Shown here piece by piece: positions 34,656-46,963 of a DNA stretch of 64,000 nucleotides; position 1 is the stretch's first letter, and the number at the start of each line of letters is the position of its first letter. The stretch is taken from contig NC_018398.1 in the NCBI RefSeq assembly GCF_000208865.1, forward strand, positions 4,420,812 through 4,484,811, in the 5' to 3' direction. The stretch is from Neospora caninum Liverpool (taxonomy: Eukaryota; Apicomplexa; Conoidasida; Eucoccidiorida; Sarcocystidae). The notes under the pieces are model-generated. The model worked only from the letters and a program-made list of their open reading frames with translations. It did not search any database and was not told the DNA's origin. The position numbers were made by a program, and so were the translations under genes.

Positions 34656-37538
34656 CGTGCGTCACATGGTCGGGAAACCTGGAGAGAAACATTCGGCGCT
34701 TTCAAGGCCGAAATGAACGCACAAAAACAGAGAGACAAAGGAAGAAGCAGCGAAAGAAGTGGACAGAGCGAGGAAAGAAATACAGAGCTGTCTTCGAGGT
34801 GTCCAGGGACTAGCCAAGCAGCCGGAGGTCTTGGGCGAGACCGGTCGTGTAAACGGAGAGGGAAGGGGATGGAAAGAAATACTTTGAAGAAATCGATTCA
34901 CAGCAAGAAAAACAAGAGAGGAGGGAATGGTTCGTGGAAAGGGAAGAGAATCTAGAACTTGACGCCAGCTCAATCCATGTTTGGTCTTGTGTCTCTTGGA
35001 GAGACGGGATATCAAGTCGGCGGAATCAAAAGCACTGGTCTGAGACCGAAGAAAGGCGAGATTTCCCAGTCGTGTTTCTTTCTCTCGTCATGTCAGCGAG
35101 AGAAAAAACTGTGTCCCAGGCAGATATTTGGGTCAAGAAACGAATTCGATGATTGCAAGAAATCTCGCCGCAGCGCTCAAGCTCCGGTTCTGTGAGGCGT
35201 TGCTGCGAGGCGCCTTGGAGACCAGGCAAGAAGAAGGGACAAAAACTTCCCGTTTTTTAGCTGGGAGAAACACACATGGAGAGGGTAGGAGAGGAAGGAA
35301 AGGGAGACGGGGAAAAAGGAACGAGAGAGATGCAAGACCAAGTGACGAGAAAAGTGACCGTTCGCTGCACAGCTTGTCCAACCCCCGTGTGTCTGCATGC
35401 CTCATGCTCGATGGGACTCGATGCCACGGCGTCCTTTTTACACCGCGAAAATTCACGCTGGCGTAGAAAAGAGATTTCCTGTACGAAGACAATGTTTCTT
35501 TTTGACATCATCCGGTTTCTTCCTCAAGATCGGTCAGAAACGCCGTCTCTCTGCAATCCTTCCCAGTCTCCCGCCCGGCTTTGAAGCCGCGGTAGCGCTG
35601 GTCTTGCGGCTACTTGCTGAAGACAAAAAGGGTTTTGGAACACTTTCAACTGAGTGTCGGCTAAAGAAAAGAAAGGAGCGGCACTTGCCAACGACGTTTT
35701 TGTTTCGGGTTCTCCAGCGTTCCTGCGTCGTGGAGAGCGTCCTTTGTGTGCGTTACGCACTCATTGTACCGTCGCTTTTGGGGGGAGATCCAACGCGACA
35801 CTGCGAGCTTCGGCACCCTTGGTCTCGATTTGTCGAGATGTATAGGTAAAGACACTCAAAAAAGACTGTCTCCGGGAGAACGGAACCGTCAAGATCTCTG
35901 GGCATTAGGTCGAGCTTCACTGACACGCGTACGCGCTCAGAGAGAGTAGCCCCTCTCAGGGAGGAGGGGTAACGGGCATGTGAGAATCGGATTTGAATCC
36001 TCGTGTTTGTTAACCGCCAATCGACTTGCAAAGTGCTAGAGTTGCACCCACTCTATCAAGACGAAACACGACAAGCCGTCGGAGCGGATGGCCAGAATTC
36101 CCAAGCATATGCACAGACGATGGGCTCTCAATCGCCTGCGCAGAAAACTCTATAGAGGATTCTGTTTTGAATCTTTGCCGAAACCGTTGGTCCCAAAAGC
36201 AGGTGTAGCCGGAAACGTGAGGATGAGCGTCTGTGTCTCTTTCCCGTACGAAGCGTGAGTGAAACCGCTCTTCTTCCTTCCCTATCGCTACCGCAAATGG
36301 TGCGCGCGCCCTCACATGGAGGTTCGCGAACTACGTGTTTGAAAAGAACCGAAAAGCTGCAATCCACCGCTGGAGCTTGGCGCAGTCACCCCTCAAAGAT
36401 GTGTTGACACCAGTGGAAATGGAAAGCCGCTCCACTCAAAGGAAACTTCTGGATGCACAGTCGCGGCGGCGCCAAGGGGAACGGAGGGAAAAACAAACAT
36501 TACCGCGAGCCTTTGGAGAGGGAATCAAGATCTGTGTTTTTGCAACAGCCGTCGCCGCCTCTTATGTTCAACAACGACCGCGATCAGCAGAGGTTTATCT
36601 TCGTTTCCGTAGAAAGTGCTTCCGATCACATCCGTAGCGCCGAGGTGCCTGATGAAATGCGCTCCTCCCGACGTGCTTCTAGTATAAAGTGAATCGACAA
36701 GGCAGTCCTCTCTGTACAGGTCAACTCTCTGTTTACGAACGCAGGCGGTTAGACCTAGGTTCGCGACTCTGTTAGCGCTCTCGAGTTCCTTTCTCCTCTG
36801 GTCGACTTGAAGCATCGCTAGGAAGCGCAGAAACGGAAGAGGGGACACTTCTCGAGATCAGCGCTGTCACGGCCAACGTGCTGAAAGAGCTCACAGATAT
36901 CACCTGAGCATGTGAACGGCCTCTCTGTTCTTTCACTGTTCGGTTTCTTTTCGATTTTTTGTCTGCCTCCCTCCAACTGCGGTCCCTGGCAAAATTTACG
37001 GGAAAGGCTGCGCCTCCCTCAGCTGACTAGGCGCTTGCTTGCGTTATGTGCCGGCAATAGAGAACAAGAGAGAGAGAACAACGAAGAAAAACACGCGAGA
37101 CAAGTGGAAGTTGAAAGCGTGGCGGAAGAAGCATCCCTAAAAACGAGTCTGGAAAAGCCGTGCCGGCCAACCCCGTTGCCATCGCAGTCTGGCTCTGCTG
37201 CGCGCCACGCCCAGACAACACACGACGAGGAAGAGTGAGAGAGAAAGGACAAGACTGAGAGAAAAGACAAGCAAGAGAGAAAGGACAAGTAAGAGACAGA
37301 GACAGAGGAGGGGGTGAAAAAGAGAGGAGAGGACGGGGGGATCTGGAGAGCACGCCGGCCGCCTCCGCTTCCCCCCGCACGCGAGTTGTTTCCGCATGCC
37401 ACATACGGTATATTTTCTGGCGGAGAGAGAGATTTTGCATCGACGATTCGTTGTTCGTTTTCCATTCAAATTCTCCGCTTCTGTTCGTTTTAGTTTTAGG
37501 TCTTTTTCCCTGCCTTTCTCCCTCAATCGTCCGCGAAG
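34656..37538. promoter_or_regulatory. Divergent region between the ARM-like gene and TMA7
   Basis: About 2.9 kb that must hold the TMA7 promoter and the missing 5' exons, leader and promoter of the ARM-like gene. Minus-strand open frames at 36525-36848 (107 residues) and 36010-36315 have protein-like composition and could be such exons or another gene, but I found no phase-consistent splice chain. 37220-37330 is a purine-rich GAGAGAAAGGACA tract. Confidence 0.4.
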
Positions 37539-38504
37539 ATGCCGACCGGAAACCAAGTAAGAAGGGAAGAGAAGCAAGAAAAGCGGGTTTTCTTGGGTTC
37601 TACTCTCCGAGAGAGCAGTATTTTTAGCGGCGCCTGGGAATCCGTGTGCCCATTTGCTTGCTCAGTCTCTTTCCATACACGTCAATCTTTGCAAGCGAGA
37701 AAGAGAGAAGCCTGGCAAAACGCTATGGTGGAGACGCTTTCGGAGATGCTGGTCCCTCCTTCGCGAAACGCGAGACGGCGACACTAGGCGAGCTCTCTCT
37801 GTCCTGTTTTTTTTTCGTGCACAACGAAAGGGACTGTCGCTCGCGTCGTTTACTCTCGCTGTACTCTCTTTTTCGTGCCGTCTATGTTTTCCCGCATTCT
37901 CCCTCAAGTGTTGTCGAGCACAGCGAGCAATCTATGCTTCATACGGGACCGAACTGTCTCTTTTCGTGGATCTCGCTCTCTTCCTCCTGACTCCCCTCGT
38001 CTCGTCTAGGCGTCTGCGTGTGCTCCGCCTCCTCTCTTCTGTCTTTTTTTTACACGTGGACGGCGGTTTTCAGCCCCGCCGTCTCGGTGTTCTCTCGCTG
38101 CATCTCTCTTGTCTTTTTTTGTCTGAGGCTTGCGTCCCTTTTCGGGTAGTCGTTTCGTCTCTTTTCTGCTTTGTCGGCGTCTGTTTGTTCTTTGCGACGG
38201 TGTGGGGAGACCTGGACAGTTTGCAGTATGCGCGTCTTTTCGCCCCTGAGGAGTCGATCGAATTTCACTGCGACAACTGAAGATGCCGATTGCGCGCTGT
38301 CTTTGGGCTTTGCAGAGACGATGAAACCGCCCGCTTCTCTCTCTCGTGTGGTGTCTTGGCATGCGCAGGGAGGCAAGAAAAAACCTCTGAAGCAGCCGAA
38401 GAAGACGAGCTGTGAAGACGAGACTGACATGGAGTTCAAGAAGAAGCAGAGCCAGCAGGCGAGGTGAGTTGCATGCAGATTCAAACACTTTCATGAATGT
38501 ATAA

Positions 38505-38547
<43 letters not shown>

Positions 38548-38780
38548 TACCCCGCGTGCGCGTATGCAGGAGCATACACATTGATACCGTATATAGATAC
38601 ACGCGCACAAACACAATATTCTAGATATATATGTAAATATATACTTACCAGCTATGCTTACCTGCATATGATACATATCTACACAAATGCGGTACGCAGG
38701 TTTCTGTTTGGTTTCTGTTCAGAGAAGAGGAGGCTGCGCGGAAGGCTCTGCTTGCAAAGAGTGCGGCGAAGAAGAAATAA
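37539..38780 (+). CDS. TMA7: Translation machinery-associated protein 7 (TMA7/CCDC72 family)
   Basis: Three exons in phase: 37539-37556, 38369-38463 and 38723-38780, giving 56 residues. The family signature GGKKKPLKQPKK follows the six-residue N-terminus MPTGNQ, and the protein ends in a basic, Ala-rich helix closing with AAKKK. Human and yeast TMA7 are about 64 residues with the same GGK(K)KPLK(Q/A)PKK core and a charged coiled helix. The protein associates with ribosomes and is linked to efficient translation. The first exon holds only 18 coding bases (6 codons) and is followed by an 812-bp intron; intron 2 has a (TA)n run. The start is set by the family N-terminus. Confidence is high despite the small size. 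Confidence 0.92.
38509..38544. repeat. (TA)n microsatellite in TMA7 intron 2
   Basis: Perfect AT/TA run of about 36 bp. Confidence 0.95.
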
Positions 38781-40453
38781 TTGTTTTCGGGCAGTGGGAC
38801 AGGAATCGGTTTTCTCGGTCCTTGTCTCACCTTTTGTCTCTTTTTGTAAAGAGAAAGCTTTGAAAGTAAAGACTGGGGCGAGCTCACCTTTCCTCCTGTT
38901 AGCTCCTCATGTGCTCCCTCTCGAATTCCCGAAAGGTTTCCTGTCAATCTGTTTGCCGCTTGTTGTAGACACTCTCTTGGCTCTGTTGTCTCTCGTCCCG
39001 ACCCTCTATTCTGCCTCTGTGTGCTCCTCCCCTCTGTTTAAAACCGCCGCCAGTTGAGCGTAACAGACGTAACGTGTTTCGATCTCTTTGGCCGACTGCC
39101 GAGCTGCAGAGAGGCGGTCCCCATCTCACTTTTCCTTCAGAAGGCGCGTCTCTCTGAAACGTGGGCCTCAGTTGGAGAATCTCCAAAAACACGAGAAAGA
39201 GAAACAGAAACCCTCAAAAAGTCTGCTCTCACAGTCCCCGACACCCCCCTAGTTGCCACGCTTGATGTGAGGTCGAAAACAGTTCCGTACGAGCAGCGAT
39301 CTGCACGTCTTCGTGCAAGGGTACGTGGACAATTGATATCTTGGCGAAAATGAACGTCTCACACGTCCACTCCCAACCGCATTCTTGTTTGTGGGAACGA
39401 GCACATACGAGTGCGCAATCACTTGGTAGGCGCCTCTATCGAGCTCTGCTCAGTGCTTGCACGACTTCTGCCCCACGAAGTTCCAGACATTTTTCGAGGG
39501 AAAACGCGGTGGAATCCCCTGAAAACAGAGCCGCAAAACCGCCTATACAGGTCACGGCCTCCCTAGGTGCTTGTGCTGTCTCCCGTTTACACACGGAGAA
39601 CGCGTAAGCGAGTTGCTCCTTTGGTGAATCTGTGCGGCGCTGCTCTCTGTCGTTCCCGTCTCGCACGAAATCCCCCTTCTCTTTCACAACCGTGCACACG
39701 TGCCAGTGTGTTGCGTTACCGCATTCTTGGGGACGAGCAGCAACGCGAGCCTGCCAGAAATGCGAGCAATGCCGAATCTGGGAAAAACGAGTGCTACATT
39801 TGCTCTTGCGACTGGTAAGCAAGCTTGCTCCTGGGAGTGGTGGACGCTTTTGTGGAACGTCCAAAGATATCCTTCTGTGCCCAGTGCCGTCGAAACTGCG
39901 AGAGGATGTTCTACGACGTGAATCTTACGGAATGCGCAAACGGTGGTTGAGTTTGCGGCGCCGCTGCGTTCGCCGACCGGTCTGTCGAACGAGCTCGAAG
40001 AAACCGAGATTAGGGTCGTAGAACGGCAGGACAAGAGCCGAGGGGAAAAAGTATTACAAGGAGTGGCAGATTTAAGAAGCAAGGACGTTTCTGCTCCGAG
40101 AGCGATACACCCCCGGAGTACGGCAGTCTGTTGATTCCTCTCTCTACGAACGTGTTGGACAACGGACCTACAGTACGGGAATATGCTGGAACGCAGACAC
40201 GCCACTTTTTTCACTTACACTTGTTGCCGTCACTTACTCAGTGACGCATCTCAAGTGCGCACACAGATAGACCTTCGCCGCCTTTCTCGCGTTTGAATCC
40301 AGCTGGGCCACCACAGCACATTTCTAAAAACTTCATTTTCATTTCGCTCGGACACCTGCCGTATACTGACGGCAAGTCCTCAGATGCCTCACCACCTGTG
40401 AACACACACAGAGGACGCTTCCACCGATGCTGACGCTGTCCGTTCCCAGACTT
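38781..40453. other. Convergent 3' spacer after TMA7
   Basis: I see no exon, RNA gene or notable repeat. Short open frames on both strands lack family-like sequence. Confidence 0.45.
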
Positions 40454-41537
40454 TCAGGAGCAAAGCACGTGCAGCGAGAGCGCACTCGGTTTCCTCGCTC
40501 TCTCGATAAAAGTTTGCGTTTCCTGCAGAAAATCCGCGTAGTGGCTTTTGGTGCCTTTCGCTTCGGGAGCGTCTGACAGGCGATCGCAACTAAAGCCTTC
40601 CCAAGGCGACCACAGTTCCTCGGGCTTATAGGTCGGTTGAGTCCGGTCCCAGCTCCAGAGTGAAAAGGAAAGCCCCTCTTGATAGTTGCCAGTGAAAGGC
40701 GAAATGTATTTCTGCCCAGCCGCCGGCGAGGTGACGGCGGAGAGAGTCTGGGCCTCCCAGTCGAGGCTCGCAGTCGAGGCAGCCGAGGGGGAACTGGGAT
40801 CTGGCTTTTCTTCACTGAACCGTTTGTCACCGAGACTATCCACATCGCTCCGTCCAATAGGAAACGGGACGGGCGCCTCCGCTGCTCTTTCCATTGAGAA
40901 TTCGCGATCGGAGCCAGCCTCGACTTCTTCCGCAAGGTAGATTTCAAGGAACGTCTCCGGCCCCTCGGTTCGTGAAGGCCCTGCCGCTTCACAGAGAGGT
41001 TCTTTGATCACAAATTCCATCGATGGCGGCTTCCTAGTAGGTTGTGCGTGCGCTGGCCGCTCGGCAGATTCAATTGGTTCTCTGTGTATTTAATACAGAT
41101 GCAACCAGCCATCAACGCTGCTGGAAGTCTTTCAGGCCCCCTCTCGCTCGGCGTGGATCTGCCTGCGTGTGTATCGATTACAAGATCTAAAGATCGCGAA
41201 AATCCGCAGTCGAGAATGCTTCTAGACGGTTGACTCTATACAAGAAGATATCAAAAACTGACCGCACAGCTCGCTACACCACCAGAGGTCGAGTCAGCCC
41301 GGTGCGCTGTATTGAGTCGGTGGTTTGCCTGCGAGCAAGACCGGCCATCTCAGCTCTCGCGTCTCCAGCTTGCACACCTCGCTTCACTGAAGGACTTTCT
41401 GACCCACAGAGTCCTGCTCTGCACACCAAAGCTCATGCACAACAGCTCTCGTTGGTCTCCCTCGCAGACTGACGGAATCTGAGTCAAGTACGAGAGGAAC
41501 TGAGGCCAGATCAGCCGCTGCACGAGCAGTGTGGATG
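40454..41537 (-). CDS. Hypothetical protein, two 3' exons, lineage-specific
   Basis: The last exon is 41033-40454. Its open frame includes an ATG at 41020 (188 residues to the stop) and it has a CTACTAG acceptor just upstream. A preceding exon ending at 41378 (donor GTGTGC) leaves two bases that complete an Arg codon with the first base of the last exon, so the phase agrees. That exon reads LIWPQFLSYLTQIPSVCEGD and further, and may start near 41537. The C-terminal part is Trp-rich (SLWSWDRTQPTYKPEELW). No family recognised. The gene may instead be a single exon starting at 41020, or a relic. An isolated open stretch at 42140-42001 on the same strand could be another exon, but its phase was not resolved. 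Confidence 0.4.
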
Positions 41538-42000
41538 CTGCAGACGGGTCGAGAGCCACGCTTCATACTAAAATCTGAGCTGGCACGAGGGTTCACCCTC
41601 CAAAAAGCGATTTGCTGGTAACGCGTTTGCGGCGAACAACCTACTGTCGCTGGGAGAGAGAGTGGCTCTGCGGCCTCGAGAGCAGCCTAATCGGTCATCT
41701 GCCGCCCTCAGCAGTTGCTTGTGTGTTTGGAGACTGGCCTTGGACAGATTGCGTCACGGGCAAGGGAACATTGCCGTGCCAGTCTTTGTCCGGGAGGGAC
41801 GCGGTTTCCGGATCAGGATGCACAGTTGCGTTTCGTGTATCCGGGAGTGTGCGTCAGTGCGTATGCGGAATGGCTGATCTACGTTAGTGCGTGGTTAAAA
41901 ACTTCAGACACCACAATTCCTTTGTGCCCGTTCTGCCACATAGTCTGTATCTCATCGCTGGAGTCACATGCAGTACCGCAGGTGCACTAATTTCTCTGTT

Positions 42001-42142
42001 TTATCGTTTTGAGCGGTACCAGTGTGGACACATAAGATCGCCGAATATAACGCCATGCTCCTGAATGTAACGGTACAAGCTGTCAACAAAGGACTCACGG
42101 AACTTGTTCCCAAACAAACGGACCGTGTTGGCTAGGTGAACC
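42001..42142 (-). other. Isolated protein-like open stretch, possible exon or gene relic
   Basis: Reads FRESFVDSLYRYIQEHG, then GDLMCPHWYRSKR and a stop. It has no in-frame ATG (a TGA lies just upstream), so it is either an exon with an acceptor such as TTCACCTAG or a relic. The composition looks coding; the family is unknown. Confidence 0.3.
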
Positions 42143-42381
42143 AACCACGTTTTTCATAAATACAATCAGTGAAAGCTCTTTTGATTTCCATCGCGGATCA
42201 ACTCTACGGAGACATATCTACTTATAATGTGGTAGAAGTTCTAGCTACGATCTTTATGTTTTAAAAAATCTTTTAATTTCTTACAAAACTAAAGAGTCTT
42301 TCAATATGTCCTAAAATAGATAGCAGTTCAGTGGGGTGGTGGTGGTGGTGTACAGCAATCATAAAGAACGTGGTGTCTGTA

Positions 42382-42425
42382 TCGCTTAACTGGAGTCATA
42401 TTCAGTATCCTAGGTACTGTAATGC
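42382..42425 (+). pseudogene. Short mitochondrial cox1-like nuclear insert (NUMT)
   Basis: Reads LTGVIFSILGTVM on the plus strand and matches the element at 26496 at most of 30 positions. It lies downstream of the VKOR stop codon, in a locally AT-rich stretch (42130-42330). Confidence 0.5.
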
Positions 42426-42740
42426 AGCGGTACTGAGCACTGAGGAAGTCTTAGGCAACGTGGCCATGCTGTGCTTGTTTGAGGAAGAGATGCTCGCGGT
42501 GTGCTACATCAAAATGTTATTTTTCTCGATCCTCGCAGACAGCGAAGGCGATAATCGGAGAAAAAAATCGTCAACGTCTCTCTTCTTGCCAGCTGTAGCC
42601 AGTTCTCGTTTTGGTCACACACCGTTTCTCGCGTCTATGCCTGATAGCGGTATCGACACGGCGAAATCCCCAGCGCTTCCACACACGAATCGCTTTCTCG
42701 CCGTTTACAAGAAGGGAACACGGAACAGGAAATGGCGTTT

Positions 42741-45308
42741 TCACCGTATCTTTTTCTTGTTCGCTGCGCGCCGCTTCGCCGGAGTCAACTGGCGACTTTC
42801 AGACCGGGAAAAGAGGGTCACAGCCAGGAGAATTAAATTCAGCTGAACGAGACGACACAAAACGGACACGCCTCAAACGCGAAACATTACAATCCGTTCA
42901 CAGGAAGACGACAGATGGAAGGAAAACTCGTGCCTCCCGATGTTCATCTCGCACCGCTACACCCTTAGTACGTTCGCCACCGCAGAAAACGCGACCATTC
43001 TCTGTGGAGTGTCCACCAGACAAACATGTCAACCGCCACATTCAACTTCCACACACTTGTATAGGCAAGCATTCATATTTATATACAATCTGTTTTCGGA
43101 TGCTGGAGAGAACTAGGACATCTACCAGGTGTGCACACGTGCATTTATATATATGTATATATATGCGAAACGGGAACAGATTCGAGAAAAGTGGTTCTGA
43201 GAGCGCGAACCGTGTTTCTGTTTGGCATCCATAGACAGTTGTTACGTAGATGAATATATTTACGGATATGGAGAACCAACCTACCACGTAGGACGTGACG
43301 CAAACGAGGCAGAAGTCGTGCAAGACAGCATAGAGAACGTAGGCGAGGTAGATAGAAGAGGCCTGCAGGTAGAAAAGCGAGGGGAAGCCTCTGTGCTTTG
43401 CTCATCACAAGTGGAGTCACAAATACACCACTCCCTCAGCGCGTTTCCTTTTCCCGCCTGAACTCGCCCTGTTCATTTGACATCGCTCGAAACTGCTCGA
43501 GAACGGATGGACCAGACAGAAGTCCCCGTTCCTCTCTTCGCCGCGGGGTGATGTCCTTTTCGAATCCGTGTTTTCTGATTCTCGTGTTTGCGTGTCTTCG
43601 CTTGTCTATTTGATATGGCCGCTGCGCCTTGCCGATCAATCTGTTTACCTCCCTCCTAGCAGACACCACGAGCTATCCGTTCCTTTCTCTCTATCCCTTT
43701 CTGCGCGCAGATGTCCTGGCGCTCATCTGACTGTAACTACATCGTGCTACTTTCTCTTGCCAGAAACGTGACGAGTTTCTGCACAAATGTGCGAGTTGGA
43801 GCGTGTCTATGATCTGCTCCCGTCTCCCTACACGAACACTGCTTGCAGGTGTGCTTTTGTACATGCAAAATGGATACATACATACATACATACATACATA
43901 CATACATACATGCGTGCCTATAGACAGCCAGATATACATGTATGTATGTGGAGTCATGCTTTTGGCTGGATATTTTCGGCGAGCTGCGGTACCATGGCGG
44001 CAGCTGCAGCAAGAGTGTAGAGACAGTGACAGTATTGTCGCCCGCGTGGGAAAGTAAGCATGAAGGCGTAGAAGAATAAGCCTGCACACAGAAAAAAGGG
44101 AGGACGAGGCGACTGAGTCGAGCACGGCGAAGCCTGCAGCGGAGAGACGTGTGCGGAAGAGATGGAGCGGCGAAGAACCCAGACATAGAAAAACACGCGA
44201 GAGTCCGAGAGGGCCAGGGCGCGAGAAGCGGTTTGCAGGCGATCCGGAGGAGAAGCGACCGGCCTGGATATGTGGGCAAATCAGTGAGAGAAGGCGAGAG
44301 ACTCGCAGAAAAAGTCGAAAAGAAAGCAGGGAGTACACGCTCAAAAAACCTTACCCAAGTACGTGTTGGGGAAATCGAAATGACCGTCTGGAGCAGCTAT
44401 CCCGAAATACGTCAGGAGACGGCTCTGAGTGCTTGTCAACACCTGGGGGCAAACGCACGACATCCAGAAGCGCAGAAACAAGAAACGGTCGCGAGAAACC
44501 TGTCTCGACTGTGGGGTATCGCGTGCGCGATCACGACGCCATTTCCTCAGTCGCTTTGCTCTTGCAGCGTTTTAGTGCATGCACGCAGCCTGTCCATGTC
44601 TCTATGTGCAGGGTGGTGCACACTCTCTGAGACTTGTTAGTGAATGATCTATGCGTGCACGGCTGGATGACGTCGTTTCCCCTTTTCGAAAGAAAGAAAT
44701 CTCGGAATCCTCAAGGAAAAAACCCTTCTCCACGACTCACAAACCTTACCAATGACGGCATTGGTGTGTATTTATACCCGCGAAGATCTTTATATAGAAA
44801 TGAATATATACCTATTTATACAACGCATGTGCACCTTGATACACACTTACATTAACGCAAATATACACATATTCCCTTAACTCTAAAGAGGGTCATGTCC
44901 GAACATACGCCTCTATTTAGACACGCAGACATAGAGACACATACACCTACATATATATATATATATATATACATACATATATGTATATGTATATATATGC
45001 ATATATATGTATATATATGTATATATGTGTATATATGTGTTTGTATGTGTATGTATGTACACGTTTGCGGCATACAATGAAGGGAGAGATGCGTCGAGGT
45101 TCACCTTTGAGCAGCTGGCATACGGAGAGAAGTCGCAGAAAGCTCGGTAAGTCGCATCTCGGACCGAGTTCTGTTCGACGTTGATGGCGTAGAGACAGAG
45201 CGCCACACCGAGAGCAGAGGTGACGACGACAGTAAAATTAACTCCTGCCATGCTGTGTTCTGAAGAACCACGAGGAACCATGCGCAGTGGAGAATCGAGA
45301 CTTTTCAC
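42741..45308 (-). CDS. Vitamin K epoxide reductase (VKOR) family membrane thiol oxidoreductase
   Basis: Five exons in phase: 45308-45105, 44442-44355, 44081-43993, 43362-43285, 42842-42741; up to 186 residues (167 if the ATG at 45251 is used, which sits just before the first membrane helix). All VKOR hallmarks are present: helix 1 (FTVVVTSALGVALCLYAI), the lumenal loop cysteine pair C58 and C66 (RAFCDFSPYASCSK), the loop ending DFPNTYLG, and the redox CXXC C145-LV-C148 in the last helices (HDFCLVCVTSYV). The tail ends KKIR, a KKxx ER-retrieval signal. Human VKORC1 reduces vitamin K epoxide; parasite relatives more likely couple a quinone to disulfide formation in the ER. The quinone partner is inference. 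Divergent from the TMBIM gene at 46964. Confidence 0.9.
43875..43911. repeat. (CATA)n tetranucleotide repeat in VKOR intron 3
   Basis: About nine perfect CATA units in the intron between the 44081-43993 and 43362-43285 exons. Confidence 0.95.
44950..45046. repeat. TA/TATATG microsatellite in VKOR intron 1
   Basis: Interrupted TA and GTATATA units over about 95 bp. Confidence 0.9.
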
Positions 45309-46963
45309 TGCTTCGGAACGAGCGTTCGGGTGACAGGGCGTCTACACAGTATATGCTTATCCTATCTATGCACGCACAGTTTTATATATATCCATGCGAA
45401 TGGACAGGGTACTACGGACAAATGCAGAGTTCCAGATCTCCAGCACCCTCTTAGATTGGTGCCTACTGTTGGTGGTGAACTGGCACTTTCCTCCAGAGTG
45501 TGTGAGACTTTTGCAGAAAGCCAGGTGTACCGAACGAGGAAAACCGCGTTGCGGCGCGCGAAAGAGAAAGGAGAGGAGAAGACGGAGGCGCGCAAAAACA
45601 GACTCTCGGCGGTGGAGAGCCGAAGAGGACCAAAGGGTGGAAAGGCCGAAAACACTCTCGCGACACAGTATCTCCTAGGTCAGCTACGAGGTCGTCTCTG
45701 TCCTGGAGAAAAATAGCGTAGGAAAGCTTACAGCGTCTGGCAACCCTTCTCTCGCTTCTAAGCGAGGAACAGCTTCCGGTCCTTCCTGTTCTCCGGAACG
45801 AGGAGAATCTCAACTGTCCAGGAGGCGCTCTGAGAGAGGCGGCTTTTCTTGCAGATCTTTTTGCTCGTTTTGCGGGTCGCGAATGTGCGCGCCGAAAGGG
45901 AACAAATTCGGGTCTCGGACGCCGGGTCAATCCTTCATCACGGCGACAAGAGATGGTGAATTCTCTCAAAAGATGGGGGGAGTGCAGGGAGAAAAACTGG
46001 CGAAAACTGATGCAAACGTGGACTGTTCCTCTCCAGCTGCCGCGGCGATCGCACACGTCGGGACACACACAGACGAGACTGCACCAATTTTCTTTTCTCC
46101 CTCTCTCTATTCAAGCGACGCGACTTTTTCCTCTCCAACCACAACTCCGAACTTTTCGATCTTTCGATCGCATCTCGCGAGTTGGCCCACGGACCGTCGC
46201 TAGCTCGAGCGAGGCGAGGACGCGCTCAAAACCGGTGTGCCTCGGGCGAAATGCAAGGGGGCGAGGAAGACTTGGACCAGCCAGGAAACCCCACATAAAG
46301 GAGACACGAATAACGCGAGACAGAAACGCCGCGTTGCTCTCTGCAAAAAACGGCTTTCGTTCTCTCTGTTCTCGCTGGTCTTTCTCTGTTCTTTCGTCTT
46401 CTTTTTCGGGAACGCCTCGGCAGCAGGAACAAGGCTCACAAAACTGCATGCGCCGAGCTTCGTCTCTCTGCGAACCGTCGCTCTCTCTCGGACGCGCGAC
46501 TGTCTCGTTGCGTGGAGAGAGACACATCTTTCCAGCAAACAGCAACTGTCCACGCGCGAAACTCAGAGTTTCTGCCGCTTTGTGTCTTTTGCGGATGCCT
46601 GACCTCGAGCATTTCCCGCGTTCGGGTAACCGGGGCGAGAGAAAGAGTGTGTCTCCCGTGCGAAAAGAACGAGTCAAAGCGCAAGCTTCAGAGAGAGAGG
46701 CTCAGAGCGCGTCTCGTCTGACGGGCCCGCATACAGAAAAAGTTAAACTCTGCCTCTCCGTTGCTTCCACGCTTCACAAGGCGTGTGTGTGAACTTTTGT
46801 TTTCGTCGGCGCTGGGGGGGCTGAACTAGTCGCCGCGTAGCGACGGTTTTTGCTTGACTCAAAACGCGACCCGCCTTGTCGAAAACGTTTGTCGCTCTCC
46901 TTCCTCCCTTCCTTGCTTCCCCTCGCTCTTCCCTTTTTCTTGTCTTTTTTCAAAATCTTCAAC
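45309..46963. promoter_or_regulatory. Divergent intergenic region of VKOR and TMBIM
   Basis: About 1.65 kb between the two start codons. A plus-strand open frame at 45953-46792 (279 residues) has Arg/Ser/Leu-rich composition with no motif and is probably leader or chance. No TATA-like element is evident. Confidence 0.45.

Noticed and set aside
35975..36010. GGATTTGAATCC resembling a tRNA T-arm
   Set aside because: No cloverleaf can be drawn around it, and the expected TTCGA core is missing.
36525..36848. 107-residue minus-strand open frame with protein-like composition
   Set aside because: No homology recognised and no phase-consistent link to the ARM-like gene; kept only as a note in the spacer entry.
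45953..46792. 279-residue plus-strand open frame upstream of the TMBIM gene
   Set aside because: Arg/Ser-rich with no motif and located in a promoter/leader region.
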